Source of the DNA: Symsagittifera roscoffensis
Taxonomy: Eukaryota > Xenacoelomorpha > Acoela > Convolutidae
DNA length: 64,000 nucleotides
Assembly (NCBI RefSeq): GCF_963678635.1
Contig: NC_087070.1
Span: 40,493,831-40,557,830, forward strand
Reading direction: 5' to 3'
The notes beneath the pieces are model-generated. The model worked only from the letters and a program-made list of their open reading frames with translations, was not told the origin of the DNA and did not search any database. Positions 22,501 through 31,741 of this stretch are shown one piece after another (position 1 is the stretch's first letter; every line of letters starts with the position of its first letter). Both the position numbers and the translations under genes were made by a program.

Positions 22501-25500
22501 TTGATCCTCACTGCTCTCGTCCGAGTCTTCATCCCATTCTTTACGCTCCCCGGACAATTTTCCTTCTCCGGTTTCGTCTTCTTTCATGAATCTGGACCAC
22601 TCCCCGGACTCTTGATCTAATCCCAGGTGTTCAATTTCTTCTCTGAATGTCACTTTCTTATCCCTGACTTTTGTTTGCTCCAGAATTTTTTCGGGGATTT
22701 TCTCAACTAGTGATCGCACAACTTCCTTGCTATCAGTGGTGATTCCTTTTGAGGCGTCAGTGTTGTTCACTGTTTTTTCTCTCCGAAGTATGGTTAGTTC
22801 CGGTGCCTCCTGACTTTTCCCTTGGATCACGGGTTTGTCATCCGATAGTTTCTCAAGCAACCTCATTAAGTCTTCATCTATTTGGACCGTTCCCTCCTCT
22901 ACCTGGGTGAGATCGTGACCTTTTGCCTTGAGTGTTTCCCTCACGATTTTGGACTTGAGCATTATTCCTACCGGAATCCCTCTGCTTTTCTTCAAGATGG
23001 TCTTTTCAAGAGACTCTTTTGGCAATTCGGGATGATCTTCAATCGGTTTACCTGATTTGTCCAGCCATCTCGTGAGTGGAAGACTGTCGTATGTTTCTTT
23101 GTCCATAAAGGAGAAACCATCTTTGATCTCAGGTCTGTCCGCCTCTCTTTGTTCTTGTCTCTCGTAGAACTCCGTCTTCTTGCTCAAGCTGTCGGCATTT
23201 TGATGTTTGTCTCGCGTTCTATGTTCAATTATCATGTTGTATCCGTCCAAGCGAACTATCCATCTCCCAATGTAGCTCTGGTCCATTGAGTACGTTTTCA
23301 GCCAGCTTAATGCTCGGTTATCTACTCGCAGTTTGAAAGGTTCACTGCCTAGGTACGCTCTGTATTTCTCGACAAAGGTGACCACTGCGAACATCTCTGC
23401 TTTCGGTGCTCCGTACTTCATTTCTGTGTCACTTAGGACTTTGCTCCCGTATGCTATTGGTCTCAAGACTGTCTTCCCATTCCATTCTTGTTCTTGATGG
23501 AGAACCCCAGAAATCGCGACTACCGACGCATCTGTGTCCAGCACGTACATCCCCTTCTCAGTCGGCATACCCAGTACTGGTGCCTCACATAGCTCTTTCT
23601 TTATTCTCTGGAATGACTCTTCTGCTGCGTTGTTCCACGTGAACTTCTTGCCCTTGTGTCTCATTAATTGTTGCATCGGGTATACCTTGTCCGCGTAGCC
23701 TTTGATGAACTCCCTGTAATAGTTAGCGAAGCCCAGGAAGCTCATCAACTGGTGCTCTGTCTTCGGTGATTTCCAGGTTAGGACTGCTTCCACGGCGTCT
23801 GGGTCAGGTCTGATGCCGTGCTTGTCTACCATCCTGCCCAAATATTTTATTGAGTCCTTGAGTATTTCACACTTTGATGGTTTGCACTTCAGCCCCGATC
23901 TTTTCATGCACGCGAACACCTCATCAAGTCTCTCAATGTGGTCTTCTAGTGTTGGCGTTGCTATTACCACGTCGTCCACGTAGCACATTACCAGGTTGCC
24001 GTACTTCTTCGTCACGCCTATCAGCGCGTGTGCCATCAGCCGTTGAAACGTGGCTGTGGCATTGCAGAGTCCAAACGGCATCCGTTTCCATTGAAACAGA
24101 CCTAACTCGCAGGCGAACCCTGTCTTGTCCCTGTCTTGTTTCCTTAATGGTACCTGCCAAAAAGCCGAGCCTAAATCAAGAGTCGTTAAAAATTTTGCAT
24201 CACCTAACTTCGAGAGGCTTTCATCAATTCTAGGTATGGGATAGGCATCCTTCACCGTGACGGAGTTCAGGTATCGAAAGTCACAACAGAACCTCAACTG
24301 GTCGCCTTTCTTTTTGGCCATCACTACTCCACACGCCCACGGTGACTTGGATGGTTCTATCATGTCATACTCTAGTAACGTCTCGATTTCTTTTCTACAC
24401 GCGTCCGATTTGTGTGGGGTCATACGCCTCGCCCCCTCCCTGTGCGGTACCGCGTTTTCCTCAAGTTCTATTTCATGCTCCACAAAATTACAACACCCGA
24501 TATCCGCCTTATGCCTCGAGAAAACTTCTTCGTTCCGCTCTAGTACGTCTTTGATGGCTTCGAGCTGTTCATCTTTCAGTTTGCCCCTCAAATGTTCAAT
24601 CTCCGGCAGAACCGGTTTATCTGTCTGCATCTCATCTAGTGTGGGTCGCTCTGGAAAGTTTGAACAGCTCGACAGCCCATCGTCCGTTTCTGACTTAAGT
24701 GATTTAATTAGGCCTGAAGAATATTTAATTTTTTGCAATCGTCTCAAGATACAAATTTTATCCCTGTGATTGGGACAATCAACAACTTCATTTTGTTTTA
24801 AGTTCTCAATTGTTTCATATCGAGTTTTAACCGGCAAAGCATATCCCAGTTTCCTCCCTCTCTGTATCGTGATCGGTATGTCAAGGGTATTCAACAAGAC
24901 ACTGACGCAGAGACCACTCTTCGTTATCGAAAATGATCTTCCTAAAACAGCAGCACTTTGACTATTAGGGTTTGGAACTATACATACTTGCTTATTGTCA
25001 CTTAGTTCATTGTAGTTTTTCATCCTCAAGCTCACGATTGCTGCTTCATTAGCTTTTAGCCTCACTCTCCTACTCAAGAATACCGGTGCTTTGTTTTCAT
25101 TTGCCATTATCAAATTTACCGGTTTGATTGCGTACCTCCTATCCGGGTTCCGTATCCTGAACATTGCATTATTTAGATCAATCGTTACGTCGAAATTCCT
25201 GATGAAGTCTCTGCCCAAAATGAATTGGTCAGATTCATCCAGGTTTTCTACCACGATGAAGCTCATCCACAGGTTACGTTCTCCCAAATTGAGGGCTATT
25301 ATCGGCGTCCTGCCTAGCACCCGAAGGGCCCCTTTGTTCGCAGCTGACAGCCGTATTCTCGAGTCTATCAAATCATCTTTGTTGAAGCCCATTCGCTCCC
25401 AAGTCTCAATTGGTATGACACTCAAGACCGCTCCCGTGTCAAGTAACCCACGTAACTGAGTCTTCTTTCCACTTATGTCCAACACGTGCCCTGTCACGTC

Positions 25501-28401
25501 TGCTTCCGTTCCGATGTGCATTGCATCTTCTTCAAGCATGGCACAGTGTCCAATCGATCTTACTTTCAATTCCTCCTTCCCTACATAGATTTGTCCAATC
25601 AGGTCTTCGTCGCATGTTATCATCGTCTTGGTATAGATGTTGATTCCATCTATGTTTAGCATAACCTCGTGTGGACCGTAAGCTTCAGTGTATCTGTTAT
25701 CAACACGTACCGACTTGCTGCCCCCTCTCGTGAGTAGTGCCCTGAGCGCTCTAGAAGTAGTTCGTGGACTTATTCCACTCAAGTAGTCTGCATACACGTC
25801 AATGTGCATTAACGTCTGGTCGCTCGGCTCGCTCAAGTTTCTAGTCACCTCGTGGCCGCCCACTGTGATTATCGACATTATTCTTGCTCCGATTTTCGAT
25901 ATTCCAAAGGGTTTACCTGTCACCATTTTCACGGTGTTACAATTCCCGTTCTTTGTTGAGCCCGTTCTAGCCTCTGGTACTACGTTCGTTCCGGTTAATG
26001 CTTCGTTAAAATTCTGTCTCTCGATCTCCAACTTTAGTCGTTGCTCTATTTCTTTCGCAGCCAGATCTTGTTTCACTTTGGCAATTGCTTCCGTCGCCGC
26101 TCTCTCATAATTTATCTCTAGAGAGCTCCCGGCCGCGGACTCTAACGCACCGCTAACATGTGTTACAGCTTTCACTGTCTTCGTCGGCAATTCGGTGTTT
26201 GGTGCCCCTAAGTTCCTAGATTCGAACTCGTTTTGCCTGTTCCGCTGATTCTGCACCGCCGCTAATGCCAACTTATGTTTGGGGTGATTCTGGTCCTTGA
26301 CCGCTTCCCAGAACAAGGGACAATCCATTCTGAAGTGCCCCTCCTGGTTACAGAAAAAACATCTGGCGCCTATCTTGATGATTAAGCCATTATAGTACTC
26401 GTGTTCCTCCATCTGACTCATGTCCTCCTCATCCGGTGCATAACCTAGGCTCTTCATGCCTTGTTTGTACGTTGTGCAGTCAGCCACATGATGATCCGCT
26501 GACCCGCAGTTCGCGCATGATCTGCGCTTATCCATATCATCTCTAGGTTTGTACCATGATGACCTCTGGGGTTGGCTTCCCCCTTGCGTGTTCCTGTTTT
26601 CAGAATATGAGTACTTCTTAGGTTTCATCAGCATGTATTCTCTTGATTTCTGTCTCATTTCTTCTGGGGTGGGTGCGCTGTCCTTCGACAACGTGTAGTA
26701 TGTTGCTAACATTGTCCTTAAGTCATCACTTTTCACCCCATCAATGAACTTCGAGGCAATGCTAAAGTTCCGTCTGTTAGTCGACTCCTCTGGGTCACTC
26801 CTCCTTCTCAAGCTCTCGAGGTCATCTAGGAACCGATCTATTGACTCGTCGTCCCTCTGTCTCCTTTTTTCAAATCGCATCATCGCTTGATGACCCTTCA
26901 TGCCTGAGCCGAATCTGTTCAACAGTATTTCAAAGATTTTGTCCGCGGTGTCGCGTTCTTCTTCTTTCTTCGCAACCACACACTTTAATGCCGTGCCTTC
27001 TAAATTGCTGAGTATGGCTGTGCACGCTTGTCTTTCGTCACTCAAGTTATCTTGCTCTAGATGTAGTCTCATCACTTCCACCCAAGTGTCAATGCATCCA
27101 TCGGAGTCATCTTTGAATTCTTTTGGCTTCTTGAATGTTTTTCTTGATTTTCCCTCTCTCCTGTCGCTCGAGTCAGTGTTCCTCGTGGCGAAGGCCTCTA
27201 GAGTCCTGTTCATCATCTCCCAAGTGCTGGCCCATGTCATAGCATCCGGTCCTGAGTTGCTGTTGGCTGTTGAATCTCCCGGACCAGTCGTCGTGTTCGA
27301 CGTTCCACTCTTCATTATTGTTTTCGCAGCTGTTGGTGCTATGCTTATCGCATCCCTGGGTATGGGCAACGGTGTCGATTGCCGTTTGTTTCTTTGTGGT
27401 TCTACAAAATCAACTCTGGTGCCTTGCGTACGATCCGCTGCCGGTCTCTCTTGTGGTGTAGAACCTCTCAAGATTGCATCCAACTTCGCCTGTATTGCAC
27501 ACGAACTCTCTGCTTGACTCTTGCTCATTGTGTCCATTCTCCTTTCCAGGCTCCCTAATTGGCTGTTAACATCATCATATCGGTTCTTCAACTGTTGCAT
27601 GTCTGTTTTGATGTTCTTTTCTCGTTCTTCATTGGTGGCCTCTACCTTGTCTGACATTTCCTTGAGTCTCTCCTCTGTTGCTTTAGCTAGGTTAAAATAA
27701 CTGTCTAGATACTCGTGCTTGTTGTATCTTATCTCCTTTTTTATCACCTCTCTGTCTTCTTCACTGTTCTTAAGTCTTTTGTCGATCTGATTTAATTTCG
27801 CCAACAAATCGCCCAGCTCAATGGTAGTCTCTTCATGGTCAACCGTGGGTTTCTCTTCGGCCATAGCCTCTGCTTTAGCTTGTTCCTCATTCTGGCCGGT
27901 TTCTGTCGCTTTCGTGCTCACTGTACCAAATGTTCGTGCTCTTTCTGCTTTTGGCTCTTCAGTCACGTTTTCTTTCGTTTTTATTCCGAACATTATTCCC
28001 AATTTTTCCGTAAAAGATGTCCTCTTTACTTGAGAGTCTTCTTTCACCGTTTCTTCGGTGTTGCCTATTGCATCTTCCGCGTCATCTATCGGTGAGAACT
28101 CTATGGGTTTCTGGTTCGGTTCCTCTGTATTGGGCATTGGAGTTGACTCTGTCGCCATCTTCCCTGTTTCATCCACACTTTGATCGGGTGTCTCTAGATC
28201 AATCTCGATGGTGGGTTCTACTCTCTCCCCTTCCGTGCCCTCTTTCGCCCTGTTCTCCGCTGTACTCCTTGTGCTGACCATGTTAACTGAAAAGTTCTTC
28301 TTTGTTATCTTCGGACCCATTGGTGTTGCTTTGCTTAGCGACGAATTATACTTAGCTTCGGTCGATCTTTTTTCAGCTACCGGTACCCTGCTCCGCCTCA
28401 T
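19600..28401 (-). CDS. Gag-Pol-macrodomain polyprotein of Element B
   Basis: 2,933 codons in one frame, with no frameshift between Gag and Pol. Order by approximate residue: disordered acidic N-terminus; coiled coil 210-310; Gag capsid-like region 425-590; zinc knuckles CANCGSADHHVADC (629) and CFFCNQEGHFRMDC (681); retropepsin LLDTGAVLSVIP (985) with ILGRDF; RT with FRYLN, LDLGSAFWQVPLR, MPFGLCNATATFQ and YVDD (1474); RNase H LDTDAS (1621); a ~420-residue acidic linker; integrase HHCC zinc domain (2163) and Asp (2230), Asp (2288), Glu (2324) core; GPF module KKWRGPFMITEV (2464); acidic tail; then GVGVGLTHTEN (2730) and a macrodomain-like domain (2786-2933). Upstream ATG choice is uncertain; internal Met codons at residues 28 and 41 are alternatives. 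Catalytic residues of PR, RT, RH and IN are all present. Confidence 0.95.
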   Translation of the reverse strand: MRRSRVPVAEKRSTEAKYNSSLSKATPMGPKITKKNFSVNMVSTRSTAENRAKEGTEGERVEPTIEIDLETPDQSVDETGKMATESTPMPNTEEPNQKPIEFSPIDDAEDAIGNTEETVKEDSQVKRTSFTEKLGIMFGIKTKENVTEEPKAERARTFGTVSTKATETGQNEEQAKAEAMAEEKPTVDHEETTIELGDLLAKLNQIDKRLKNSEEDREVIKKEIRYNKHEYLDSYFNLAKATEERLKEMSDKVEATNEEREKNIKTDMQQLKNRYDDVNSQLGSLERRMDTMSKSQAESSCAIQAKLDAILRGSTPQERPAADRTQGTRVDFVEPQRNKRQSTPLPIPRDAISIAPTAAKTIMKSGTSNTTTGPGDSTANSNSGPDAMTWASTWEMMNRTLEAFATRNTDSSDRREGKSRKTFKKPKEFKDDSDGCIDTWVEVMRLHLEQDNLSDERQACTAILSNLEGTALKCVVAKKEEERDTADKIFEILLNRFGSGMKGHQAMMRFEKRRQRDDESIDRFLDDLESLRRRSDPEESTNRRNFSIASKFIDGVKSDDLRTMLATYYTLSKDSAPTPEEMRQKSREYMLMKPKKYSYSENRNTQGGSQPQRSSWYKPRDDMDKRRSCANCGSADHHVADCTTYKQGMKSLGYAPDEEDMSQMEEHEYYNGLIIKIGARCFFCNQEGHFRMDCPLFWEAVKDQNHPKHKLALAAVQNQRNRQNEFESRNLGAPNTELPTKTVKAVTHVSGALESAAGSSLEINYERAATEAIAKVKQDLAAKEIEQRLKLEIERQNFNEALTGTNVVPEARTGSTKNGNCNTVKMVTGKPFGISKIGARIMSIITVGGHEVTRNLSEPSDQTLMHIDVYADYLSGISPRTTSRALRALLTRGGSKSVRVDNRYTEAYGPHEVMLNIDGINIYTKTMITCDEDLIGQIYVGKEELKVRSIGHCAMLEEDAMHIGTEADVTGHVLDISGKKTQLRGLLDTGAVLSVIPIETWERMGFNKDDLIDSRIRLSAANKGALRVLGRTPIIALNLGERNLWMSFIVVENLDESDQFILGRDFIRNFDVTIDLNNAMFRIRNPDRRYAIKPVNLIMANENKAPVFLSRRVRLKANEAAIVSLRMKNYNELSDNKQVCIVPNPNSQSAAVLGRSFSITKSGLCVSVLLNTLDIPITIQRGRKLGYALPVKTRYETIENLKQNEVVDCPNHRDKICILRRLQKIKYSSGLIKSLKSETDDGLSSCSNFPERPTLDEMQTDKPVLPEIEHLRGKLKDEQLEAIKDVLERNEEVFSRHKADIGCCNFVEHEIELEENAVPHREGARRMTPHKSDACRKEIETLLEYDMIEPSKSPWACGVVMAKKKGDQLRFCCDFRYLNSVTVKDAYPIPRIDESLSKLGDAKFLTTLDLGSAFWQVPLRKQDRDKTGFACELGLFQWKRMPFGLCNATATFQRLMAHALIGVTKKYGNLVMCYVDDVVIATPTLEDHIERLDEVFACMKRSGLKCKPSKCEILKDSIKYLGRMVDKHGIRPDPDAVEAVLTWKSPKTEHQLMSFLGFANYYREFIKGYADKVYPMQQLMRHKGKKFTWNNAAEESFQRIKKELCEAPVLGMPTEKGMYVLDTDASVVAISGVLHQEQEWNGKTVLRPIAYGSKVLSDTEMKYGAPKAEMFAVVTFVEKYRAYLGSEPFKLRVDNRALSWLKTYSMDQSYIGRWIVRLDGYNMIIEHRTRDKHQNADSLSKKTEFYERQEQREADRPEIKDGFSFMDKETYDSLPLTRWLDKSGKPIEDHPELPKESLEKTILKKSRGIPVGIMLKSKIVRETLKAKGHDLTQVEEGTVQIDEDLMRLLEKLSDDKPVIQGKSQEAPELTILRREKTVNNTDASKGITTDSKEVVRSLVEKIPEKILEQTKVRDKKVTFREEIEHLGLDQESGEWSRFMKEDETGEGKLSGERKEWDEDSDESSEDQDSLCMILAEEKMRQHDRELQTDPSSGTYNLEMQEVRGGTELEKIAVSRKPLRELSCNSNVRTNLVPEDDMKIMKRIICVKLSDDIHNPGEMNGQIMALKEHVKARYRLSDLIRAQKNDKMTSNLSKWIHSGVKEKGELEEDSYKILSQFYKEKRDLLYHTAEGVVACKRRDEEKILHKHNLIILPQLYQTEVLFRSHDQMGHQGIDKVQQRILHRFDWPGMRKACERWVNACLACLQVKDPRKMKFPLKSVESSEFNEVVQIDHQKICMTESGYNQILVIIDHFTKLAEAVPCQTASAEETCDHLITHWISRYGCPMTFQSDNGKAFVGDLTKELMKRSHIAQAHSTTYHPQTNGLVERQNRTLVNMLRVYCSRYMTDWDKYLPQVVGAYNSTQHSTTGISPFMMLTGRERAMPLTFFYPEYEGKRTSPQAYVKEAIKRQQELNELCRRNTAQAQTRQRKKYDEKILRAKPYEVGQYVWVFQNVIPPKGTKKLLKKWRGPFMITEVHQQGRFYRLSTGRAAHYENLKPHVPSPEDWCLPKDMEGLDYLVVEPACEVNEKGTREKNDGNENLSLDDNEKIEVESDAGSFVEEDWNDPEQNEVPKWMEPDQPTPPETRTGNRKRTGMRYNRYGDDFLIDKIQPEKLSEELLGVGELEAGEEWQVIDDGGHYPQDDYSTPEVETDLEQGEIERRENTNLRILEWMRDVKDEGHEGQSMQQVDVSAAKYMKTAEPLFGWTATDRPLDIPKDNSDPTTSTGTSINIFVRGVGVGLTHTENSMIKKLKEVRETSGLELEEEEPEPTIGRNFKTKFEIPNEYSENIMITDSDFILSNRTSAICITADMSFKSRLEADFKREYQNVEFLFRQRQGLGGMAALPPSVAQVPGKYLCFLVTRVNDRNTIDPEHVILALTRLRDFMIERGILEVSVPVYDPNRGKLSSRELYAIFHVVFAETEIVVHLHKKYYLSIA
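19603..20046 (-). other. Macrodomain-like C-terminal domain of the Element B polyprotein
   Basis: About 148 residues. The sequence starts with SDFILSNRTSAICITAD, continues FKSRLEADFKREYQNVEF, then GKYLCFLVTRVNDRNTIDPE, a helix VILALTRLRDFMIERG, a strand EVSVPVYDPNRGKL, a helix LYAIFHVVFAETEI and a final strand. This order and pattern is that of TARG1/OARD1-type macrodomains (ADP-ribose binding or hydrolysis). The loop that in TARG1 has Gly-Cys-Gly-Leu-Asp is YDPNRG here, so the catalytic Asp is missing and binding without hydrolysis is more likely. The fold call is from pattern matching by eye and should be tested. Confidence 0.7.
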
Positions 28402-28689
28402 TATTTACAATTGTTATTATTTACAATATTTTTATCTACAAAAATTCTATTCTAAGGTTTAAAAACTCCAAGGAAAAAAAAAATTAATAATTCGCTAAAA
28501 ACAATTTTTCTTGAACTCTTGTAAGCTCTTTCGTGTTAGGTTAGGATAGGGAACGTGTTGAACGTGTTGTTATACTTGGTGCTTCAACCTAACCTATTAC
28601 TTTTGTAGTACCCCCTTCCTAATGCTGTTCCAAGACTTTCTCTTTACCGTCCCAAGACCGTTCAGCGTTGTCCCTGTACTTCTCGTTGG

Positions 28690-29215
28690 TACCTTTAGAC
28701 CAGCGTCCCAAGACCAGCGTCCCAAGACCAATGGCCCAAGACTAACGTCCCAAGACTAACGTGCCAAGACTAACGTCCCAAGACCTATGTCCCAAGACTA
28801 ACGTCCCAAGACCAACGTCCCAAGACTAACGTCCCAAGACCAATGGCCCAAGACTAACGTCCCAAGACCAATGTCCCAAGACTAATGTCCCAAGACTAAC
28901 GTCCCAAGACCAATGGCCCAAGACTAACGTCCCAAGACCAATGTCCCAAGACTAATGTCCCAAGACTAACGTCCCAAGACCAATGGTCCAAGACCAACGT
29001 CCCAAGACCAATGGCCCAAGACCAACGTCCCAAGACCAATGTTCCAAGACCAATGGCCCAAGACCAATGTCCCAAGACCAACGTCCCAAGACCAATGGCC
29101 CAAGACCAATGTCCCAAGACCAACGTCCCAAGACCAATGTCCCAAGACCAATGTCCCAAGACCAACGTCCCAAGACCAATGGCCCAAGACCAATGTCCCA
29201 AGACCAATGTCCCAA
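28690..29215 (-). repeat. 14-bp minisatellite in the Element B leader
   Basis: About 36 tandem copies of a 14-base unit (plus strand GTCCCAAGACCAAC, with C/T and GTCC/GGCC variants). Higher-order blocks of several units are repeated, for example around 28845-28985. Degenerate copies continue to about 29345. It lies between the LTR and Gag, so it would be in the genomic RNA leader. Confidence 0.95.
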
Positions 29216-30257
29216 GACCGTTTCGTACCAAGACTGCTCTGGCCCAAGACTGCCCCAAAGCTGCACTGTCCCAAGACTGTGTTGCTCCAAGACTGTCCCC
29301 AGACTGCAATGTCCCTAGACTAGTTCGGTACTGTCCCAAGACTTGTCACTGAGTGTCTGGATATAGGATTTCTTTCTTCTTCGTTGTAGGGACTTCTTGG
29401 TTGTCTGTACCTTGTACCACCACTCAAGCTCTAGTGAAAATTTTCCCAAAAACCCTCTCTTGGTTGCCAAATCTGGCCCCCCTTTTTTAGTTACCTCTTT
29501 TTGAATGTTCCCAGCAATTGGGAGCCAAAACTTGTGTGCAGGTATCTTGTGATCACCTGTTTGTATTAAAAACCAATCGCCAATCTTCCCCAAAACGCAA
29601 CAATGTATATAGAAAAAATAAAATTTTATACCGAAAAAAAAAAAAAAAAAAAAAAACAAAACAGAGTAATCAACCCACCTAAAATTCAAAGGAGACAAAT
29701 GTCAACCTTCTTTCAAAAAAAATGTCTGGTACCTACTTGCCACGCGTTTTCCTCCCCCCACTAGTTGTCTTATGAGGTGTCACGAAAACTGTCTATATCC
29801 GTTCCCCCCTACCGATCCAACCAGCGTACCAATCTTAACTCGAGATAAGTTTTGGATGTCCACCTATTGTTACCACGCGTGTTGATGGCTAATGTAACTA
29901 AATCAACGATGTCGATTAACTAGTTACTCTAATTCCCCCCTTTTTACAATTTACAACCGCCAACCTCTAACCTAACCAGTCCCCCTGCTAACCTCCCCCC
30001 TGTTTAGCCCCCCTCTTAAGCCGAAAAATCCCTTAAGCGCCGGGTGCTAAACCTCTCTTGAGAAAACCGTAGACCTGTTTCCAGGTCTGCTTGAGTAAAA
30101 ACTGCCTCAAAACAATGGGACTCCGCTTATCCAATTTTACACTTATTTCTTATAATGTAATGTGGATTCTAACGATACCCGTTGTCCGACCTGAGAACAC
30201 CCTTGTGCGTCCTCTTGTGGTGGCCCTGTGCTGGTTGTCTCTGTTCTGCCCTTGACA

Positions 30258-30390
30258 GCAGACCCACTTTCCCACTCGACTGGTCACCTCTTCCAATCAA
30301 GTCTCTTGGTGGTCCGTTTCGATCCTTGTGAACCTCTTTCCCACTCGACTGGTCACCCTTTCCAGTCAAGTCTCCCAGTGGTCCGGTTGG
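30258..30390 (-). repeat. Tandem duplication of about 70 bp in the Element B leader
   Basis: CCCACTCGACTGGTCACC followed by TTCCARTCAAGTCTC and GTGGTCCG occurs twice, about 66 bases apart. In the right-hand unit GACTGG and CCAGTC could form a small stem. Confidence 0.75.
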
Positions 30391-30827
30391 GTCGCAATCT
30401 ATCTAAAAACCCTTAACAACGCCCCCCACTCGGGCACCCTACCAAGGTCACTGCTAGTTGATCGAAAAATTGCTAGATTGATCGAAACGATCGGTCTTGT
30501 AAAACAGTATGTGTATACTATTTAATTAATACAAAGGTTCGATCCAACTAATTTGGTATCAAAGTCACTGTCTTTTTTCGTTTTATAGTTTTTGTTCCTA
30601 TTTGTTTTCCTTTTTTGCTCGTGTTTTTGTCCCCCTTTACTCGGTTAGCTAAGCCTCGTTCGGAGAGCGTACCAGGAAGTTTTCTTGAGTTTTCTTAAAA
30701 AGCTATCACGGTACAACCGGAAGGTTTACACGTTCCCGCTGAACCGTACCACCGGTACTCTAGAATGGGCATGTAGCCCGGAGCTGTGTCAAGTGGGTTC
30801 GACTCCGTAGTCATGATGTCGTAAAAA

Positions 30828-30842
30828 CACCCAGGAGCGCCA
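30828..30842 (-). promoter_or_regulatory. Putative primer-binding site of Element B
   Basis: Minus strand TGGCGCTCCTGGGTG, starting 11 bases inside the 5' LTR end. The first 11 bases TGGCGCTCCTG are also 12 bases inside the C 5' LTR (51466-51476). TGG is the complement of a tRNA CCA end. I cannot name the tRNA, and the spacing is longer than the usual 0-5 bases. Confidence 0.45.
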
Positions 30843-30853
30843 TAAAAACACTA

Positions 30854-31741
30854 TGTAACAGTCGCCTACTTTAGTCACATATGAGGCTTAAGAAAAATAG
30901 GCCCTATAACCATTGGCTCAAGAGTCAGGGACACTATCTCTTGTGTTTTTCCGCCTCAAGAACGGTCGGAGCCAATTCGGTTCGCTTGCGACATGAGACT
31001 GGAACCCATTACAGCTTAAAGGCCACTACCAAAATACCCCCCCACTCTAGAAATAAAGACGTCCCCATACTTAGGTCTCGGGATACCCAAAATACATGAA
31101 CGCCGTTAAAAACCGGGTCGGAACAATCCGCTTAGTTACTTTTTATTGGACAGTGGAACTTTGATCCATTTCAGATGGATCGACCTAAAACTCGCCTTAT
31201 CTCAACATAACTATCATAAAATACACTCGAGAAATTTAAATTGGAACTTACATATCGACGCACTTGAATATGAGGAGTAAGTTATAACTGAGCAGCTTGA
31301 GAATTAAGTAATATAACTAAATAAGTTTTAAGGCCAATTAGTTTCAATAACAGAAGTAAGTTTTTGTCTCTAGAATCAAAGTCTCTGAATGAACCCTTTG
31401 GACACTCGAGTTGTCCACTCTTCCATTCAGAGTCCACTCCCTTCCATTCGAATAATTGTTCTGTCTCAAGTCCGTATTCGATTCTCCTGTTTTCAGGACA
31501 AGACAGCTCTACTCTCTTGATATTTCGTATCGAGAAATTGCGAATAGCAATTTCCTGCCTTTTTTTTGAGTAGTTTCCCGCAATTGTTAACTCGGGTGTT
31601 CTGATTTCTGACTTTTTCATTTTCAGTTGGTTCGAGAAAATTGAGCATGACAGGCTCGATTCGAATTTTGCAAAATTAAAATTTCACTCCAAAATTACGT
31701 ATTTCTCAAGGTCAAACCCCCAGACATGACCGACTGGCACA
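30854..31741 (-). repeat. Element B 5' LTR
   Basis: 888 bases, the same length as 15043-15930 and identical where compared apart from one base near 31593. It carries the same AATAAA (31142-31147). It should hold the promoter; no core promoter element can be assigned with confidence. Confidence 0.95.

Larger units (their letters stand above)
28402..30853 (-). other. Element B 5' leader
   Basis: 2.45 kb between the 5' LTR and the Gag ATG. It holds a putative primer-binding site, a ~70-base tandem duplication (about 30258-30390), an A-run at about 29633-29656 and a 14-base minisatellite (28690-29215). No convincing gene is seen. Short open frames across the minisatellite exist only because a 14-base unit without stops is open in every frame. 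Confidence 0.7.
15043..31741 (-). mobile_element. Element B: full-length Ty3/Gypsy retrotransposon with macrodomain and ORF3
   Basis: 16.7 kb on the minus strand: 5' LTR (30854-31741), primer-binding region, 2.4-kb leader, Gag-Pol-macro frame (28401-19600), ORF3 (19559-16371), 3' UTR, polypurine tract and 3' LTR (15043-15930). The LTRs are both 888 bases, and I noticed one difference (15782 versus 31593). Both frames are uninterrupted, so the copy looks young and possibly competent. It is inserted at the X/Y boundary of a duplicated host unit; the intact second unit at about 34240-34262 shows the empty site. The only clear target-site duplication is ACA. Order Gag-PR-RT-RH-INT places it in Ty3/Gypsy. 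Confidence 0.93.

Noticed and set aside
28896-29352. Long open frames with Leu-Gly-Trp-Ser repeats over the minisatellite
   Set aside because: A 14-base unit without stops is open in all frames on both strands; the frames follow from the repeat and not from coding.
30790-30812. RNA polymerase III B box (GGGTTCGACTCC) and a tRNA-like structure
   Set aside because: The B-box-like word is exact, but no A box or cloverleaf is found upstream, and C does not keep the word.
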